In this document: piece after piece, positions 8,969-20,871 of the stretch
How the letters are laid out: every line of letters starts with the position of its first letter
How positions within the stretch are numbered: position 1 is the stretch's first letter
Source: Sandaracinaceae bacterium
GTDB lineage: Bacteria > Myxococcota_A > Polyangia > Polyangiales > Sandaracinaceae
DNA length: 39,543 bases
Direction: 5' to 3'
Assembly: GCA_019694315.1 (NCBI GenBank)
Contig: JAIBCE010000032.1
Span: 1-39,543 of the forward strand
The notes under the pieces: model-generated
The model's database searches: none
Told to the model about the DNA's origin: nothing
The model's input: the letters and a program-made list of their open reading frames with translations, nothing else
Program-made: the position numbers and the translations under genes

Positions 8969-8979
<11 letters not shown>
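7939..8979 (-). CDS. Divergent TraB/GumN (Tiki-like) family lipoprotein, probable pseudoenzyme
   Basis: 346 residues from the ATG at 8979. The signal peptide ends in AAWGC (Cys29), a lipobox. The body resembles TraB/PrgY/GumN proteins: [17 protein letters not shown] near the start, VVAEVDPG, an Arg-rich segment ahead of the C-terminal block, and a final [16 protein letters not shown] block. Family members keep two GxxH motifs thought to bind metal. Here the first is replaced by AALPYG and the second by IDACTL, so the metal histidines are missing. The start overlaps the end of dnaK by 11 nt and its stop overlaps the next start, so it is almost certainly co-transcribed with dnaK. The family call rests on pattern recall and is moderate. 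Confidence 0.75.
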
Positions 8980-10774
<1,795 letters not shown>

Positions 10775-10876
10775 GCGGGCCTCATCAGCGCGCCACGATA
10801 CCGGTCTCTCACGGAAAAAAGAACCGTCTCGTGCACGTCCGCGGCCCGCGCGGCGACGCGCAGGGAGCGCTCTCGC

Positions 10877-11440
10877 TCAGGCGCTGGCGGCGGGCTTGCG
10901 GGCCACGACGACCATGGCCGGGCGGACCAGCTTCTCGCCGAGGCGATAGCCCGCGACGACCTCCTGGATCACCGTGCCGGGCGCCTGCTCGTCGGTCTCC
11001 ACCTGCTGGATCGCGTCGTGGACGCTCGGATCGAAGCGCTCGCCCACGGTCTTGACCCGCGAGAGGCCCATGCGACCGGCCTGATCCTCGAAGAGCTTGA
11101 GGACCATCTTCACGCCGTCGACGATGCCCTTCACCTCGGCCGCGCCCGCATCGGCAGGCAGCGCCGCGGCCGCACCGAGCGCACGCTCGAGGTTGTCGAG
11201 CACCGGCAGCACCTCGCGGATCACGTCTTCCTTGCCGCGACGCTCCGCCTCTTCGAGGTCCTTGCGGGTGCGCTTGCGGAAATTGTCGAAGTCCGCCGCC
11301 GTGCGGAGGAGCTGGTCGCGGTACTTGTCGCGCTCCTCGCGCAGGAGCGCCGAGGGGTCGGGCTCGGCCGGAGCGGCGTCGGCAGGTGCGGCCTCGTCGG
11401 CGGCCTCGAGCTTCTCATCGGGCGGTGCTTCGTCGCTCAC
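10877..11440 (-). CDS. grpE: Nucleotide exchange factor GrpE
   Basis: 187 residues from a GTG at 11440, chosen because AGGAG at 11446-11450 sits 5 nt upstream. An upstream ATG in the same frame lies in non-conserved sequence. An acidic, disordered N-terminus is followed by the long dimerisation helix (RDKYRDQLLRTAADFDNFRK). Then comes the four-helix region (VLPVLDNLERAL) and the C-terminal beta wing that contacts DnaK, containing GERFDPSVHDAI and VIQEVVAGYRLGEKLVRPA. All are diagnostic GrpE motifs. It releases ADP from DnaK, whose gene lies just downstream. The 123-bp gap to hrcA shows a short GTCAC/GTGAC hairpin but no CIRCE. Confidence 0.95.
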   Translation of the reverse strand: MSDEAPPDEKLEAADEAAPADAAPAEPDPSALLREERDKYRDQLLRTAADFDNFRKRTRKDLEEAERRGKEDVIREVLPVLDNLERALGAAAALPADAGAAEVKGIVDGVKMVLKLFEDQAGRMGLSRVKTVGERFDPSVHDAIQQVETDEQAPGTVIQEVVAGYRLGEKLVRPAMVVVARKPAASA

Positions 11441-11563
11441 GGTCACTCCTGGCTGCGCGCCATACGGCGCGAGGGGCCGCCACTCTAAACACGCGTGGCG
11501 ATGCTGCCAAGGGAGCCGCTCGGCGCGCGCGTCACTCACGTGACGTCGCGCTCGGCCCCCCGC

Positions 11564-12712
11564 TCACTCCACGTCCTCGTCCTCGGCCTCGTCGAGCGAG
11601 TGCCCGTCGAGCACGTCGCTCACGACCTGCGCGGTGAAGCCCACGAGGGGCATGAGCTTGGCGTAGTCGAGGCGGCTCGGGCCGATGACGCCGAGCGATC
11701 CGGTCGGCACCCCGTTGGCCCGATAGGTCGACGAAATCACGCCCACGTCGTCGGCGGCGTCGAGCTCGGCCTCCGAGCCCACGAGCACCTGCACGCCGCC
11801 CGCGGCGATCGTCCGATCGAGCAGCCCGAGCAGGCGCTCTCGCTCCTCGAAGGTGCGAAGAAAGCGCCGGATCTTCTCGGGATCCGAGAATTCTCGGCGA
11901 TCGAACAGGGCGCCCTGCCCCTCGATCACGAGCGCATCCTCGCCCGCGCTGGGCGTCGCGAGCGCGGCCTCCACGATCTCCTTGGCGCGCCGGCGCAGGC
12001 CATCGTAGGCGTCACGCTCCTTGGCGACGGCCTCGGCGAGCGCAGTCCGCAGCTCCGCGAGCGAGCGCCCTCCTTCGTCACCGGCACCCGCGAGCTCACG
12101 GAGGTAGTTGTGGAGCCGCTCGAGCTCGTCGTTGTGGAGCGCCTCGGCGATCTCGATCACACGGTTCTGCACCGCCCCGCTCTGCCACACGATCACCACG
12201 AGCAGCCGCCGCTCTCCGAGCGGCATGAAGCGCAGGTGCGCGATGGCCTCGCGGTCGGCCCGTCGGCTGACCACCGCCGCCGCGCCCGAGAGGGAGGCCA
12301 GCATCCGCGCGGCCTCGCGCACCACGTCGTCCACGCCAGGGCGCAGCTGCTTCATGCGGGCGAGCACCGCGGCGCGATCGCGATCGGAGACGTCACGCAT
12401 CTGCGCGAGGGCGTCGATGAACACGCGGAAGCCGAGCTCGGTCGGCACACGCCCCGCGCTCGTGTGCGGCTGCGCCACGCAGCCCGCGTCCTCGAGGTCG
12501 GTGAGCTCGTTGCGGATCGTGGCCGCCGAGAGGTTCAGGCCGTAGCGCTTGGAGAGGGTGCGCGAGCCCACGGGCTCGCCCGTGGCGACGTACTCGGTGA
12601 CGAGCGCGTAGAGGATCTTGCGCGCGCGATACGTCAGATCGGGAACGGCACGGGCTCGACCGGGCGAGGAGCCCGGCGCGATCGCTCTGCGGGGGCGGAC
12701 GGGGATCTGCAT
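11564..12712 (-). CDS. hrcA: Heat-inducible transcription repressor HrcA
   Basis: 382 residues from the ATG at 12712. The N-terminal winged-helix domain spans about 25-95 (TYRARKILYALVTEYV, then LSAATIRNELTDLEDAG and QPHTSAGRVPTELGFR, the signature HrcA DNA-binding block). A GAF-like regulatory domain follows (about 110-370), with EGQGALFDRREF and GVIGPSRLDYAKLMPLV. HrcA normally represses groE and dnaK operons by binding CIRCE inverted repeats, with its folding dependent on GroEL. The gene sits first in an hrcA-grpE-dnaK order. A TACACT -10-like hexamer lies at 12729-12734 on the minus strand, 17 nt before the start. It is slightly longer than usual at the N-terminus; a non-AUG start cannot be excluded. 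Confidence 0.95.
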   Translation of the reverse strand: MQIPVRPRRAIAPGSSPGRARAVPDLTYRARKILYALVTEYVATGEPVGSRTLSKRYGLNLSAATIRNELTDLEDAGCVAQPHTSAGRVPTELGFRVFIDALAQMRDVSDRDRAAVLARMKQLRPGVDDVVREAARMLASLSGAAAVVSRRADREAIAHLRFMPLGERRLLVVIVWQSGAVQNRVIEIAEALHNDELERLHNYLRELAGAGDEGGRSLAELRTALAEAVAKERDAYDGLRRRAKEIVEAALATPSAGEDALVIEGQGALFDRREFSDPEKIRRFLRTFEERERLLGLLDRTIAAGGVQVLVGSEAELDAADDVGVISSTYRANGVPTGSLGVIGPSRLDYAKLMPLVGFTAQVVSDVLDGHSLDEAEDEDVE

Positions 12713-12758
12713 CGACGGACGAGCTGGCAGTGTAGCCGATGCCCGGCCGAGCGACGCC

Positions 12759-15206
12759 CTACTCGCAGCCCGCCTGGGCCCGCGTGGCGTCGGGCGCGTA
12801 GCGGCCCGCCGGTGCGCCGAGGAGGTAGCGCGCGAGGCCTGCGCAGCGGGCGGCGCCCTCGGTGTGGAGCGCGAGCCAGCCGACGGCCTCGAGCGAGGTC
12901 GCCGAGGCACCGCGCATGCGCTCGGTCGCATCACGACGCTGGAGCGCGTCGACGTAGCCGAGGAGCAGCATCGCCTCGGCGTTCTGGGGATCGCGATCGA
13001 GCGCCTGGCGGGCGAAGATGCTGGCGCGACCGAAGGCCTCGTTGTGCCACTCCATCCAGGCGCGTGCGAGGTCGGCGTAGGCCTCCTCGGTGGGCGTGAG
13101 CGGCTCGGTCGAGGTGCCCACGTGCAGCATGTCGATCGCGGGCTCGATGCTCGGCTCGCGGCGCGCGCGACCGAACGCGAGCGCACGCATCGCGAGCGCG
13201 AAGTGTCGGAGCGGCGTCTCGCGCGTGCTCGCCGCGTAGAAGGCATCGGCCGCGTCGTTCCACTGCTCGGCCTGGTAGTGAAGCTGCCCGAGCCTCACGC
13301 GCAGCTCGCCGTCGTCGGCGTGTCGCTCGCAGGCGCCGCGCACCGCAGCCACGCCGCTCGCGCCCGCGAGCGCGAGCACGAGGTGCCGCGCGCGGAGCCG
13401 ATCCACGTCGTGGCCCGTGATCGAGGCCTGATCGATGCCCGCGAGGGCCGTCGCGCCACGCGTGACGTCCGCCGTCTCGTTCGACAGATCGAGCAGCTCG
13501 ACGAGCGCCTCGCGATGTCCGGGCACGAGCTCGATCGCCCGCGCGAAGCTCGTGCGCGCCTCGTCGACGAGGGCCTCACGCGCCTCGCCACCGCCGCTCG
13601 AGAGGCGGCGCGCCGCGATGCCGCGCTCGGTCGCGACCTCGACGTCGTGATCGTCGACCTCCATCGCCGCGCGATACGACTCGAGCGCGCTCTGCCACTG
13701 CTCGGCGCGATAGAACACGCGCCCCTTGGCCGCGAGCAGCGCGGGCTCGCGGGGATGCGCCGCCAGCGCCGTCTCGAGCGTGGAGAGCGCACGCTCGCGC
13801 TCACCCTGCGCGGCGAGGCCGTAAGCCGCCACGGCCGCGACGCGCGGAAAGGTCGGATCCCGCGCGAGCAGCGGCTCGACCGGCGCGAGCGCCTCCGAGG
13901 CGCGACCGGTGCGCACGTAGAGCTCGGAGAGCCCGCAAAGAGCCTCGATCGCGAGGTCGGGGTTCTCGGCCGCTGCGCGATAGCGCGCGACCGCCACGTC
14001 GGCGTCGGAGCGCAGCGCCGCGATCTCCGCCTCCACCAGCGTGCGCCGCGGCGAGGGCGCGGCGAGCGCGGCCATCGTCTCGGCGGTGGTCGCGTCCTGG
14101 TTGGCGAGCGCGCGCCGCGCATAGAGGAGACCGCGTCGCCCTGCATCCGTCGAGACGCCCGTGCCGAGGCGCGTCATCGTGCGATCGGCCGCGTCGAGGC
14201 GCCCGAGCGCGAGCCATGCCTCGGCGACCTCGATCACGAAGAGCTCGTCGCCCGGCGGTGCCGAGGTCTCGGCCCGCGCGAGCGCCTCGGAGGCGCCGAG
14301 CGTGTCGCCCTGCACCACCTCCGAGAGCGCCACGAGCAGCTCGGCCCAGGCGCGCTCGGCGGGCGTCGCGTCCTCGGCGGCGAGCACGGCGCGCGCGTCG
14401 ATCAGCGCCTCGCTTCGCCCGAGATCGCGCTCCCAGCGAGCGCGGGCCCGCGCGATGCGGAGGATCGTCGCGTCGCCCTCGGTGAGCTCGAGCGTGCTCG
14501 TCTGTCGGCTGCCGATCTCGAGCACGAGCGCCTGGTGTCGAGGTGCGTCCGGGTACTCCGCGAGCGCCGCATCGGCCGCGGAGCGCGCCGCCTCCACGTT
14601 GCCGATCGCGAGAGCGGCGAGGGCTCGCGCGTGCCCTGCCTCGGCCGCACGCGGGCCCTGGCCCGCCACGAGGGCGCTCGCGTGGTTGCGCGCGGCCTCG
14701 GGATCGCCGGCCGCGAGCGCGAGGTAGGTGCTCGCGATGCGATGATCGGAGGCGTTGTCACCGCCGAGCTCGAAGCGTCCGAGAAGGGCCTCGGCGCGCT
14801 CGCGTCGAGACGCGTCTCCCGCGAGCACGGCCATCGCCTCGAGGCGCGCCCGCAGGGCCACGTCGGCGGGCGATTCCTCGCCCTCGAGCTCTGCGAGGGC
14901 CCCGTCGATCGCGCTCAGGCGACCCGTGCGCTCGGCTTCCGTCGCGGCGGCCGTGATCGCGTGACGGTGCCGCAGGTGCAGGGCGAACAGCGTGGCCGCG
15001 ATCGTGGCGATCACGATCGAGACGATGATCGCGGCGCGGATCGTCTTGCGCCGCTGCACCTCCTCGCGGGTGAGCGGCACCTCTTTGATGACGGGGATCG
15101 ACTTCCGCACCATCTCGACGCGGAACATGTCGGAGCTCTCGCGGCCGGGCGCGCGGCGCTCGCCGAGCACCGGCTCCGATCCGTCGTCTTTGTCCTCGCT
15201 GCTCAT
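12759..15206 (-). CDS. TPR-repeat inner-membrane protein
   Basis: 815 residues. A charged cytoplasmic N-terminus (1-55) is followed by one transmembrane helix (about 56-77), and the remainder is helical. The helical part has many tetratricopeptide-like pairs (34-residue spacing, with AxxLGRxxEAxxxLxxAL-type patterns, for example around AVAAYGLAAQGERERALS and AAKGRVFYRAEQWQSAL). TPR arrays usually act as scaffolds for protein assemblies; the partner here is unknown. The stop is 46 bp before hrcA, so it may be the first gene of the heat-shock transcription unit. The start at 15206 is the only ATG ahead of the membrane helix with a plausible leader. No enzymatic motif is seen. Confidence 0.85.
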   Translation of the reverse strand: MSSEDKDDGSEPVLGERRAPGRESSDMFRVEMVRKSIPVIKEVPLTREEVQRRKTIRAAIIVSIVIATIAATLFALHLRHRHAITAAATEAERTGRLSAIDGALAELEGEESPADVALRARLEAMAVLAGDASRRERAEALLGRFELGGDNASDHRIASTYLALAAGDPEAARNHASALVAGQGPRAAEAGHARALAALAIGNVEAARSAADAALAEYPDAPRHQALVLEIGSRQTSTLELTEGDATILRIARARARWERDLGRSEALIDARAVLAAEDATPAERAWAELLVALSEVVQGDTLGASEALARAETSAPPGDELFVIEVAEAWLALGRLDAADRTMTRLGTGVSTDAGRRGLLYARRALANQDATTAETMAALAAPSPRRTLVEAEIAALRSDADVAVARYRAAAENPDLAIEALCGLSELYVRTGRASEALAPVEPLLARDPTFPRVAAVAAYGLAAQGERERALSTLETALAAHPREPALLAAKGRVFYRAEQWQSALESYRAAMEVDDHDVEVATERGIAARRLSSGGGEAREALVDEARTSFARAIELVPGHREALVELLDLSNETADVTRGATALAGIDQASITGHDVDRLRARHLVLALAGASGVAAVRGACERHADDGELRVRLGQLHYQAEQWNDAADAFYAASTRETPLRHFALAMRALAFGRARREPSIEPAIDMLHVGTSTEPLTPTEEAYADLARAWMEWHNEAFGRASIFARQALDRDPQNAEAMLLLGYVDALQRRDATERMRGASATSLEAVGWLALHTEGAARCAGLARYLLGAPAGRYAPDATRAQAGCE

Positions 15207-15307
15207 CCCGGCCCGATCAGGGGTCCGAGATGATGCCCTCGACCGCCTCCTCCTGGCCAGTGGCTGCCGATCGTCACGTGATCGTGATGAAGAAACCTCG
15301 CGAGCTC

Positions 15308-15336
15308 TTGGCGCGATCGCCCGATGTCGCTACGAT
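15308..15336 (+). promoter_or_regulatory. Sigma-70-type promoter of candidate RNA gene
   Basis: A TTGGCG -35 hexamer (15308-15313) and a TACGAT -10 hexamer (15331-15336) are separated by exactly 17 bp. They match consensus at 4 of 6 positions each, which is good for so GC-rich a genome. Transcription would start near 15343, pointing away from the TPR gene and into a region without a convincing reading frame. Confidence 0.5.
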
Positions 15337-15342
15337 CTCTGG

Positions 15343-15893
15343 CGTGCCCGGTCGCGCGTGCGCCCCGAGGGAATCTTCGGGACCTCTCGCCCGTCCGAGC
15401 AGAAACGACACGGCGGATGGGCGACATGCCCCGCAATGGTGCGAACCAGGACGTGCTTCGCGACCGACCGAGAGGCCGGCTCCGCGAAGCGCGCGCTCCT
15501 CGCCACGGCACGGTGCCCCAGGGCACCACGTCCGTGCACGGCGAGCGACCCTCCGATCCTGCCGTGGACACCGTGGGGAGACTCGGCGTCGGCGCCTCGA
15601 TCCATCGAGGTACCCGGGCGACCTGCTCCCCCCACTCACGAACGTCCCGACGTGAGCCCGACCCGCGCTGGACACCCGTGGCACTGGTGCCACGGATGGC
15701 ATCGGCGTGACGCAGTCGGAGCCCGGGGACGCCGGCACAAGCCGGGGGAGGAGAAGCGAAGTGAACAGTAGCGAATGTACCTGTCGTCAGTCCGAGGCTC
15801 GATCCGGGGAGGCCAACGAGTAATCTCGCTGTTCACCCCTTTGATCCTCCGGAGGCCGCGGTCCGCATGGGCTGCGGCCTTCGTCTTTTCCGT
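15343..15893 (+). ncRNA. Candidate large structured noncoding RNA (about 550 nt), family unknown
   Basis: This fills most of the 710-bp gap at 15207-15916, which has no credible protein on either strand. Perfect or near-perfect hairpins follow one another. GCTTCGCG pairs with CGCGAAGC (15455-15462/15483-15490), and GGTGCCC with GGGCACC (15512-15527). CCTCGAT pairs with ATCGAGG (15595-15610), CCGTGGCAC with GTGCCACGG (15676-15695), and CCGGC with GCCGG (15732-15745). A long stem pairs GTGAACA and GCGA (15761-15774) with TCGC and TGTTCAC (15826-15836). A promoter-like element precedes it and a textbook terminator ends it. I looked for RNase P, tmRNA, SRP and GEMM riboswitch signatures and found none. 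RNA status is inferred. Confidence 0.45.
15853..15890 (+). terminator. Strong intrinsic terminator
   Basis: AGGCCGCGGTCC pairs over all 12 positions (two G-U) with GGGCTGCGGCCT around a GCAT tetraloop. It is followed directly by the T-rich tract TTCGTCTTTT. The polarity is plus-strand only. It lies 27 bp before the histidine kinase start, so it ends the upstream RNA rather than that gene. Confidence 0.8.
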
Positions 15894-15916
15894 CATCGCT
15901 CCGATATGCTGCGCGC

Positions 15917-17398
15917 GTGGGACTCACCCACTGGATCAGCCTCGCGTCGGCCCTCGTGTTCCTCTTCGTCGCCATCCTGGCGGCGTCGAACGCGAAGCGC
16001 TCGCCGCTCGCCGCGCCGCTCGGACGCACTTGCGCGGCGCTCTTCGCCTACGACGCGCTCGAGGTCCTCAAGCACCTCACCGGTCGCGACGAGCTCTTCG
16101 CGCTCGAGTGCGCCGCGGCCGCGCTCGTGGCGCCCACCACCGCCGCGCTCGTGATCCGCTTCCTCGGCGAGTGGCGTCGCCTCCGCCCGCTCGTGCTCGC
16201 GGGCGCCGTCTACTTCTCGCTGGTCGCGCTGGCGTGCATCGCCGCGGTCGTCGTGCCGGCCCTCCGCGATTTCCCTGGCTCCGAGGCGTGGGCGATGGCC
16301 CTCCTGCTCGGGATCGTCCCCGAATTCGGCTATCTCTTCGTGCGCCTCTGGGCCCACGCGCGCGTCTCGGACGCGGCCGAGCGCACCCGCACGCAGCTGC
16401 TCGTGCTGGCCCTCGTCCTCGGCGTCGGCGGTGCCTCGTCGGATCTCGTGTCGATCGCAGGCGCCGCGACGCCGCGCCTGGCCGCGCTCGGCCTCATCGC
16501 CGGCGCCCTCGTGCTCGCGGCGCTCTCGCTCCGCTACGAGCTGCTCGAGCGCGTCGAGACGCTCGCCGCCGTGTACGCGGGCGCGATCGGCAGCGTCGCG
16601 CTGCTCGCGCATCTCTTCCTGCTCGCGGTGCTGGGTGAGCAGCCCACGCTCCTCGCCCTCCTCATGGTGGCGGTGACGCTCGCAGCCGTCGCCACCCTGC
16701 GCCCTCTGCTCGCGATGCGCTCCGAGAGCCGCGCACGCACGGCCTACCTCGTCACGCTCGGTCGCTTCTCCGCGCAGATGGCGCACGACGTGAAGAACCC
16801 GCTCGCGGCGATCCGCGGCGCGGCGCAGTTCCTCCGCGAGGAGCGCGCGCAGGGCCGATCCATCGACGATCAGGCCATGTTCGTGGATCTGATCGTCGAG
16901 CAGACCGAGCGCCTCGAGCGCGTGATCCAGGACTACCAGCGCCTCGGTCGCGCCGAGGCCCAGCGCGCGCCGGTGACGGTGCGGGCGCTCGTGGACGAGG
17001 TGGCGGAGGCCCAGCGCGCCGCCTCGAGCAAGCACACGATCCGCGTCGAGGTCGACGAGGACGGGCTCGAGGCCGCGCTCGATCGCGATCTCGTGCTCGG
17101 CGCCCTCGAGAACCTCGTCCGCAACGCGCGCGAGGCGATGCCGGAGGGCGGGCACGTCACCCTCCGCGCGAGGCGCGCGAGCACACACGCGATCGTGCTC
17201 GAGGTCGAGGACGACGGTCCCGGCATGGACGTGCGCACGCAAGAGCAGGCGTTCGACGACTTCTTCACCACCAAGGCCACGGGCTCGGGCCTGGGCCTCG
17301 CGTTCGTCGGGCGCGTGGCCACCGCGCACCACGGCAGCGCGCGCCTCGAGGCCGTCGAGCCGCACGGCACGCGTGTGGTGCTCACCCTCCAGACCTGA
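15917..17398 (+). CDS. Membrane sensor histidine kinase (NtrB-like core)
   Basis: 493 residues from a GTG at 15917. The N-terminal half (about 5-265) has about seven hydrophobic segments, like 7TM-type sensor regions, and no periplasmic sensor domain of recognisable family. The kinase core has the H-box AHDVKNPLAAIRG with His290 as phospho-acceptor. The N-box is ENLVRNAREAM (398-408), with G1 DDGPGM (432-437), an FTTK segment and G2 GSGLGL (456-461). The PLAAIRGAAQFL and FFTTKATGSGLGLA spellings resemble NtrB/AtoS kinases that act on sigma-54 response regulators. No response regulator is adjacent, so it is an orphan. A TATGCT hexamer ends 6 nt before the GTG, suggesting a leaderless transcript. 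Confidence 0.92.
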   Translation: MGLTHWISLASALVFLFVAILAASNAKRSPLAAPLGRTCAALFAYDALEVLKHLTGRDELFALECAAAALVAPTTAALVIRFLGEWRRLRPLVLAGAVYFSLVALACIAAVVVPALRDFPGSEAWAMALLLGIVPEFGYLFVRLWAHARVSDAAERTRTQLLVLALVLGVGGASSDLVSIAGAATPRLAALGLIAGALVLAALSLRYELLERVETLAAVYAGAIGSVALLAHLFLLAVLGEQPTLLALLMVAVTLAAVATLRPLLAMRSESRARTAYLVTLGRFSAQMAHDVKNPLAAIRGAAQFLREERAQGRSIDDQAMFVDLIVEQTERLERVIQDYQRLGRAEAQRAPVTVRALVDEVAEAQRAASSKHTIRVEVDEDGLEAALDRDLVLGALENLVRNAREAMPEGGHVTLRARRASTHAIVLEVEDDGPGMDVRTQEQAFDDFFTTKATGSGLGLAFVGRVATAHHGSARLEAVEPHGTRVVLTLQT

Positions 17399-17407
17399 CG
17401 CGCTCGC

Positions 17408-19054
<1,647 letters not shown>

Positions 19055-19171
19055 GAGGGGGCGCCAATCTACACCGTCTGCGCCCCCGGCCACGAAATGA
19101 GCCCACGGTCGCCGCCGCCCCAATATCCTCTGCGCTCAGGTGTCCCAACGCCTCGCCCCCGAGGAGAACCC

Positions 19172-20848
19172 ATGACTGGCTCGCGCGCCCTCGCCACCGC
19201 TCTCGTGTGCCTGGCCCTCGTCGGCCTCGCCGTCCCATCGCGCTCGCAGGCGTTCTGCGGCTTCTACGTGGGCGGTGCCGATCAGCGCCTCTACGCGAAC
19301 GCCACGCTCGTGGTGCTCATGCGGGACGGCAACCGCACGGTGCTCTCGATGCAGAACGACTACCAGGGACCGCCGAGCGCGTTCGCCATGGTCGTGCCGG
19401 TGCCCGTGGTGCTCCAAGAGGAGAACGTGCGGACCCTGCCGCGCGAGGTCTTCGATCGCGTCGACCAGATGGCCGCGCCGCGCCTCGTCGAGTACTGGGA
19501 GCAGGATCCCTGCAACGTGCGCTACCCACCCATGCCCAGCGCCATGGCACGCGGCGGATCCGGTCGCCTCCTCGAAGGCGCCTCGGCGGACGGCGAGCTC
19601 GGCGTGCGCATCGAGGCTCAGTTCGCGGTGGCCGAGTACGACGTCGTCATCCTCTCGGCGAGCGACAGCGCAGGCCTCGAGACCTGGCTCCACCAGGAGC
19701 ACTACAACATCCCCGAGGGCGCGGCCGACGTCCTGCGGCCCTACGTGGAGAGCGGGACGAAGTTCTTCGTCGCGCGCGTCGATCCGAGCCGTGTGACCTT
19801 CGTGAACGGCCGCGCGGTGCTCTCGCCGCTGCGCTTCCACTACGACACGCCCGAGTTCTCGCTGCCCGTGCGCCTCGGCCTCCTGAGCTCGCAAGGCGAG
19901 CAGGATCTGCTCGTGCACATCCTGGCGCGAGGCCAGCGCTACGAGGTCGCCAACTACGCGAACACGTTCATCCCCACGAACCTCCGCGTGCGCGAGTCGG
20001 TGCGCGATCACTTCGGCGCGTTCTACGAGTCGGTCTTCCGCGAGACGGTCGCGCGCAACCCGCGCACCGTCGTCACCGAGTACGCGTGGGACGCGATGAG
20101 CTGCGATCCGTGCCCCGGCCCCACGCTGCAGCCCGAGGACATGATGACTCTCGGCGCCGACGTGACCCCGGGCGGTGCGCCCTACGGCTTCACGCTCACG
20201 CGCCTGCACTATCGCTACACGCGGGACACGCTCGGCGAGGACCTCGTGTTCCGCGCGGCGCCGCCCGTCGTGGGCGGGCGCGGCGTGCCGGACGTGAACG
20301 GGATCATGGAGCAGGCCGTGCAGCCGAGCCCGACCAACAATTTCCAGGGCCGCTACGCGATGCTCCACCCGTGGACGGGCCCGGTGACGTGCAACGCGCC
20401 GGACCGCGGACAGTGGGGCGGGCCGCCCGATCGCGACGACTGGTTCGCCATGCCGCCGCCGCGCGGGGCGGGCTCCACGTTCGCACGCGCCGCCGCGCCC
20501 GAGGCGCCCCCCGCGCTCGCCTCTGCGGTCGAGGGCGCGCTCGCGTGGGCGCCGATGTCGGGCATCGAGGGCGCGAGCGCGAGCGCGCTCGTGGCCACGC
20601 AGGATCTCGACGCGACACCCGCCAATCCCACGCTTCCCGCGAATCCCACGAATCCGACGAACCCCGTGAATCCGGGGACTCCCCCGAATGCGGGGCCTCC
20701 CATCCACGCCAACCCGTCCGCGCCGGCCGACGCCTCGTCGGGCGGCTGCCTCGGCGGCTGCCGGGCCTCGAGCGCCGAGTCGAGCGCAGGGTGGCTCGGC
20801 GCCGCAGTGATCGCTGGCCTGCTCGCGCGTCGTCGCCGATCGCGCTGA
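19172..20848 (+). CDS. DUF2330 exported protein with MYXO-CTERM-like tail
   Basis: 558 residues. A signal peptide (about 1-27) is followed by the DUF2330 hallmark region FCGFYVGGADQRLYANAT, then MRDGNRTVLSMQNDYQGP and AMVVPVPVV. This family is common in myxobacteria and has no known activity. A low-complexity Asn-Pro-Thr repeat linker (about 487-515) leads to a C-terminal GCLGGC motif, a hydrophobic helix and an RRRRSR tail. That order matches MYXO-CTERM signals, by which proteins are thought to be processed at Cys and displayed on the surface. The ribosome binding site GAGGAG (19161-19166) fixes the start. It is divergent from the zinc-ribbon kinase, with 117 bp between the two starts. Confidence 0.9.
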   Translation: MTGSRALATALVCLALVGLAVPSRSQAFCGFYVGGADQRLYANATLVVLMRDGNRTVLSMQNDYQGPPSAFAMVVPVPVVLQEENVRTLPREVFDRVDQMAAPRLVEYWEQDPCNVRYPPMPSAMARGGSGRLLEGASADGELGVRIEAQFAVAEYDVVILSASDSAGLETWLHQEHYNIPEGAADVLRPYVESGTKFFVARVDPSRVTFVNGRAVLSPLRFHYDTPEFSLPVRLGLLSSQGEQDLLVHILARGQRYEVANYANTFIPTNLRVRESVRDHFGAFYESVFRETVARNPRTVVTEYAWDAMSCDPCPGPTLQPEDMMTLGADVTPGGAPYGFTLTRLHYRYTRDTLGEDLVFRAAPPVVGGRGVPDVNGIMEQAVQPSPTNNFQGRYAMLHPWTGPVTCNAPDRGQWGGPPDRDDWFAMPPPRGAGSTFARAAAPEAPPALASAVEGALAWAPMSGIEGASASALVATQDLDATPANPTLPANPTNPTNPVNPGTPPNAGPPIHANPSAPADASSGGCLGGCRASSAESSAGWLGAAVIAGLLARRRRSR

Positions 20849-20871
20849 CCCGCGCTCGGCGAAGCCCTCGA

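Noticed and set aside
10775..12758. CIRCE operator for HrcA
   Set aside because: No TTAGCACTC-N9-GAGTGCTAA-like inverted repeat is visible upstream of hrcA, grpE or dnaK.
12618..15233. Plus-strand open frame (871 codons) opposite the TPR gene
   Set aside because: Antisense artefact of high third-position GC. The minus strand shows a membrane helix and ordered TPR pattern, while this frame shows only Arg/Gly/Leu-rich sequence.
15676..15695. Sigma-54 promoter at TGGCACTGGTGCCA
   Set aside because: GG to GC spacing is 7, not 10. It is explained better as one of the perfect hairpins.
15230..15738. Several overlapping 100-150 codon frames on both strands in the RNA-candidate gap
   Set aside because: They lack ribosome binding sites, have Arg/Pro/Ser-rich composition without domains, and conflict with each other. 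The hairpin density and terminator fit RNA better.
15343..15893. RNase P RNA, tmRNA, SRP RNA or GEMM riboswitch
   Set aside because: I looked for the RNase P GAGGAAAGTCC core, an ALAA-type tag and CCA end, the SRP tetraloop region and GEMM conserved blocks on the expected strands and saw none.
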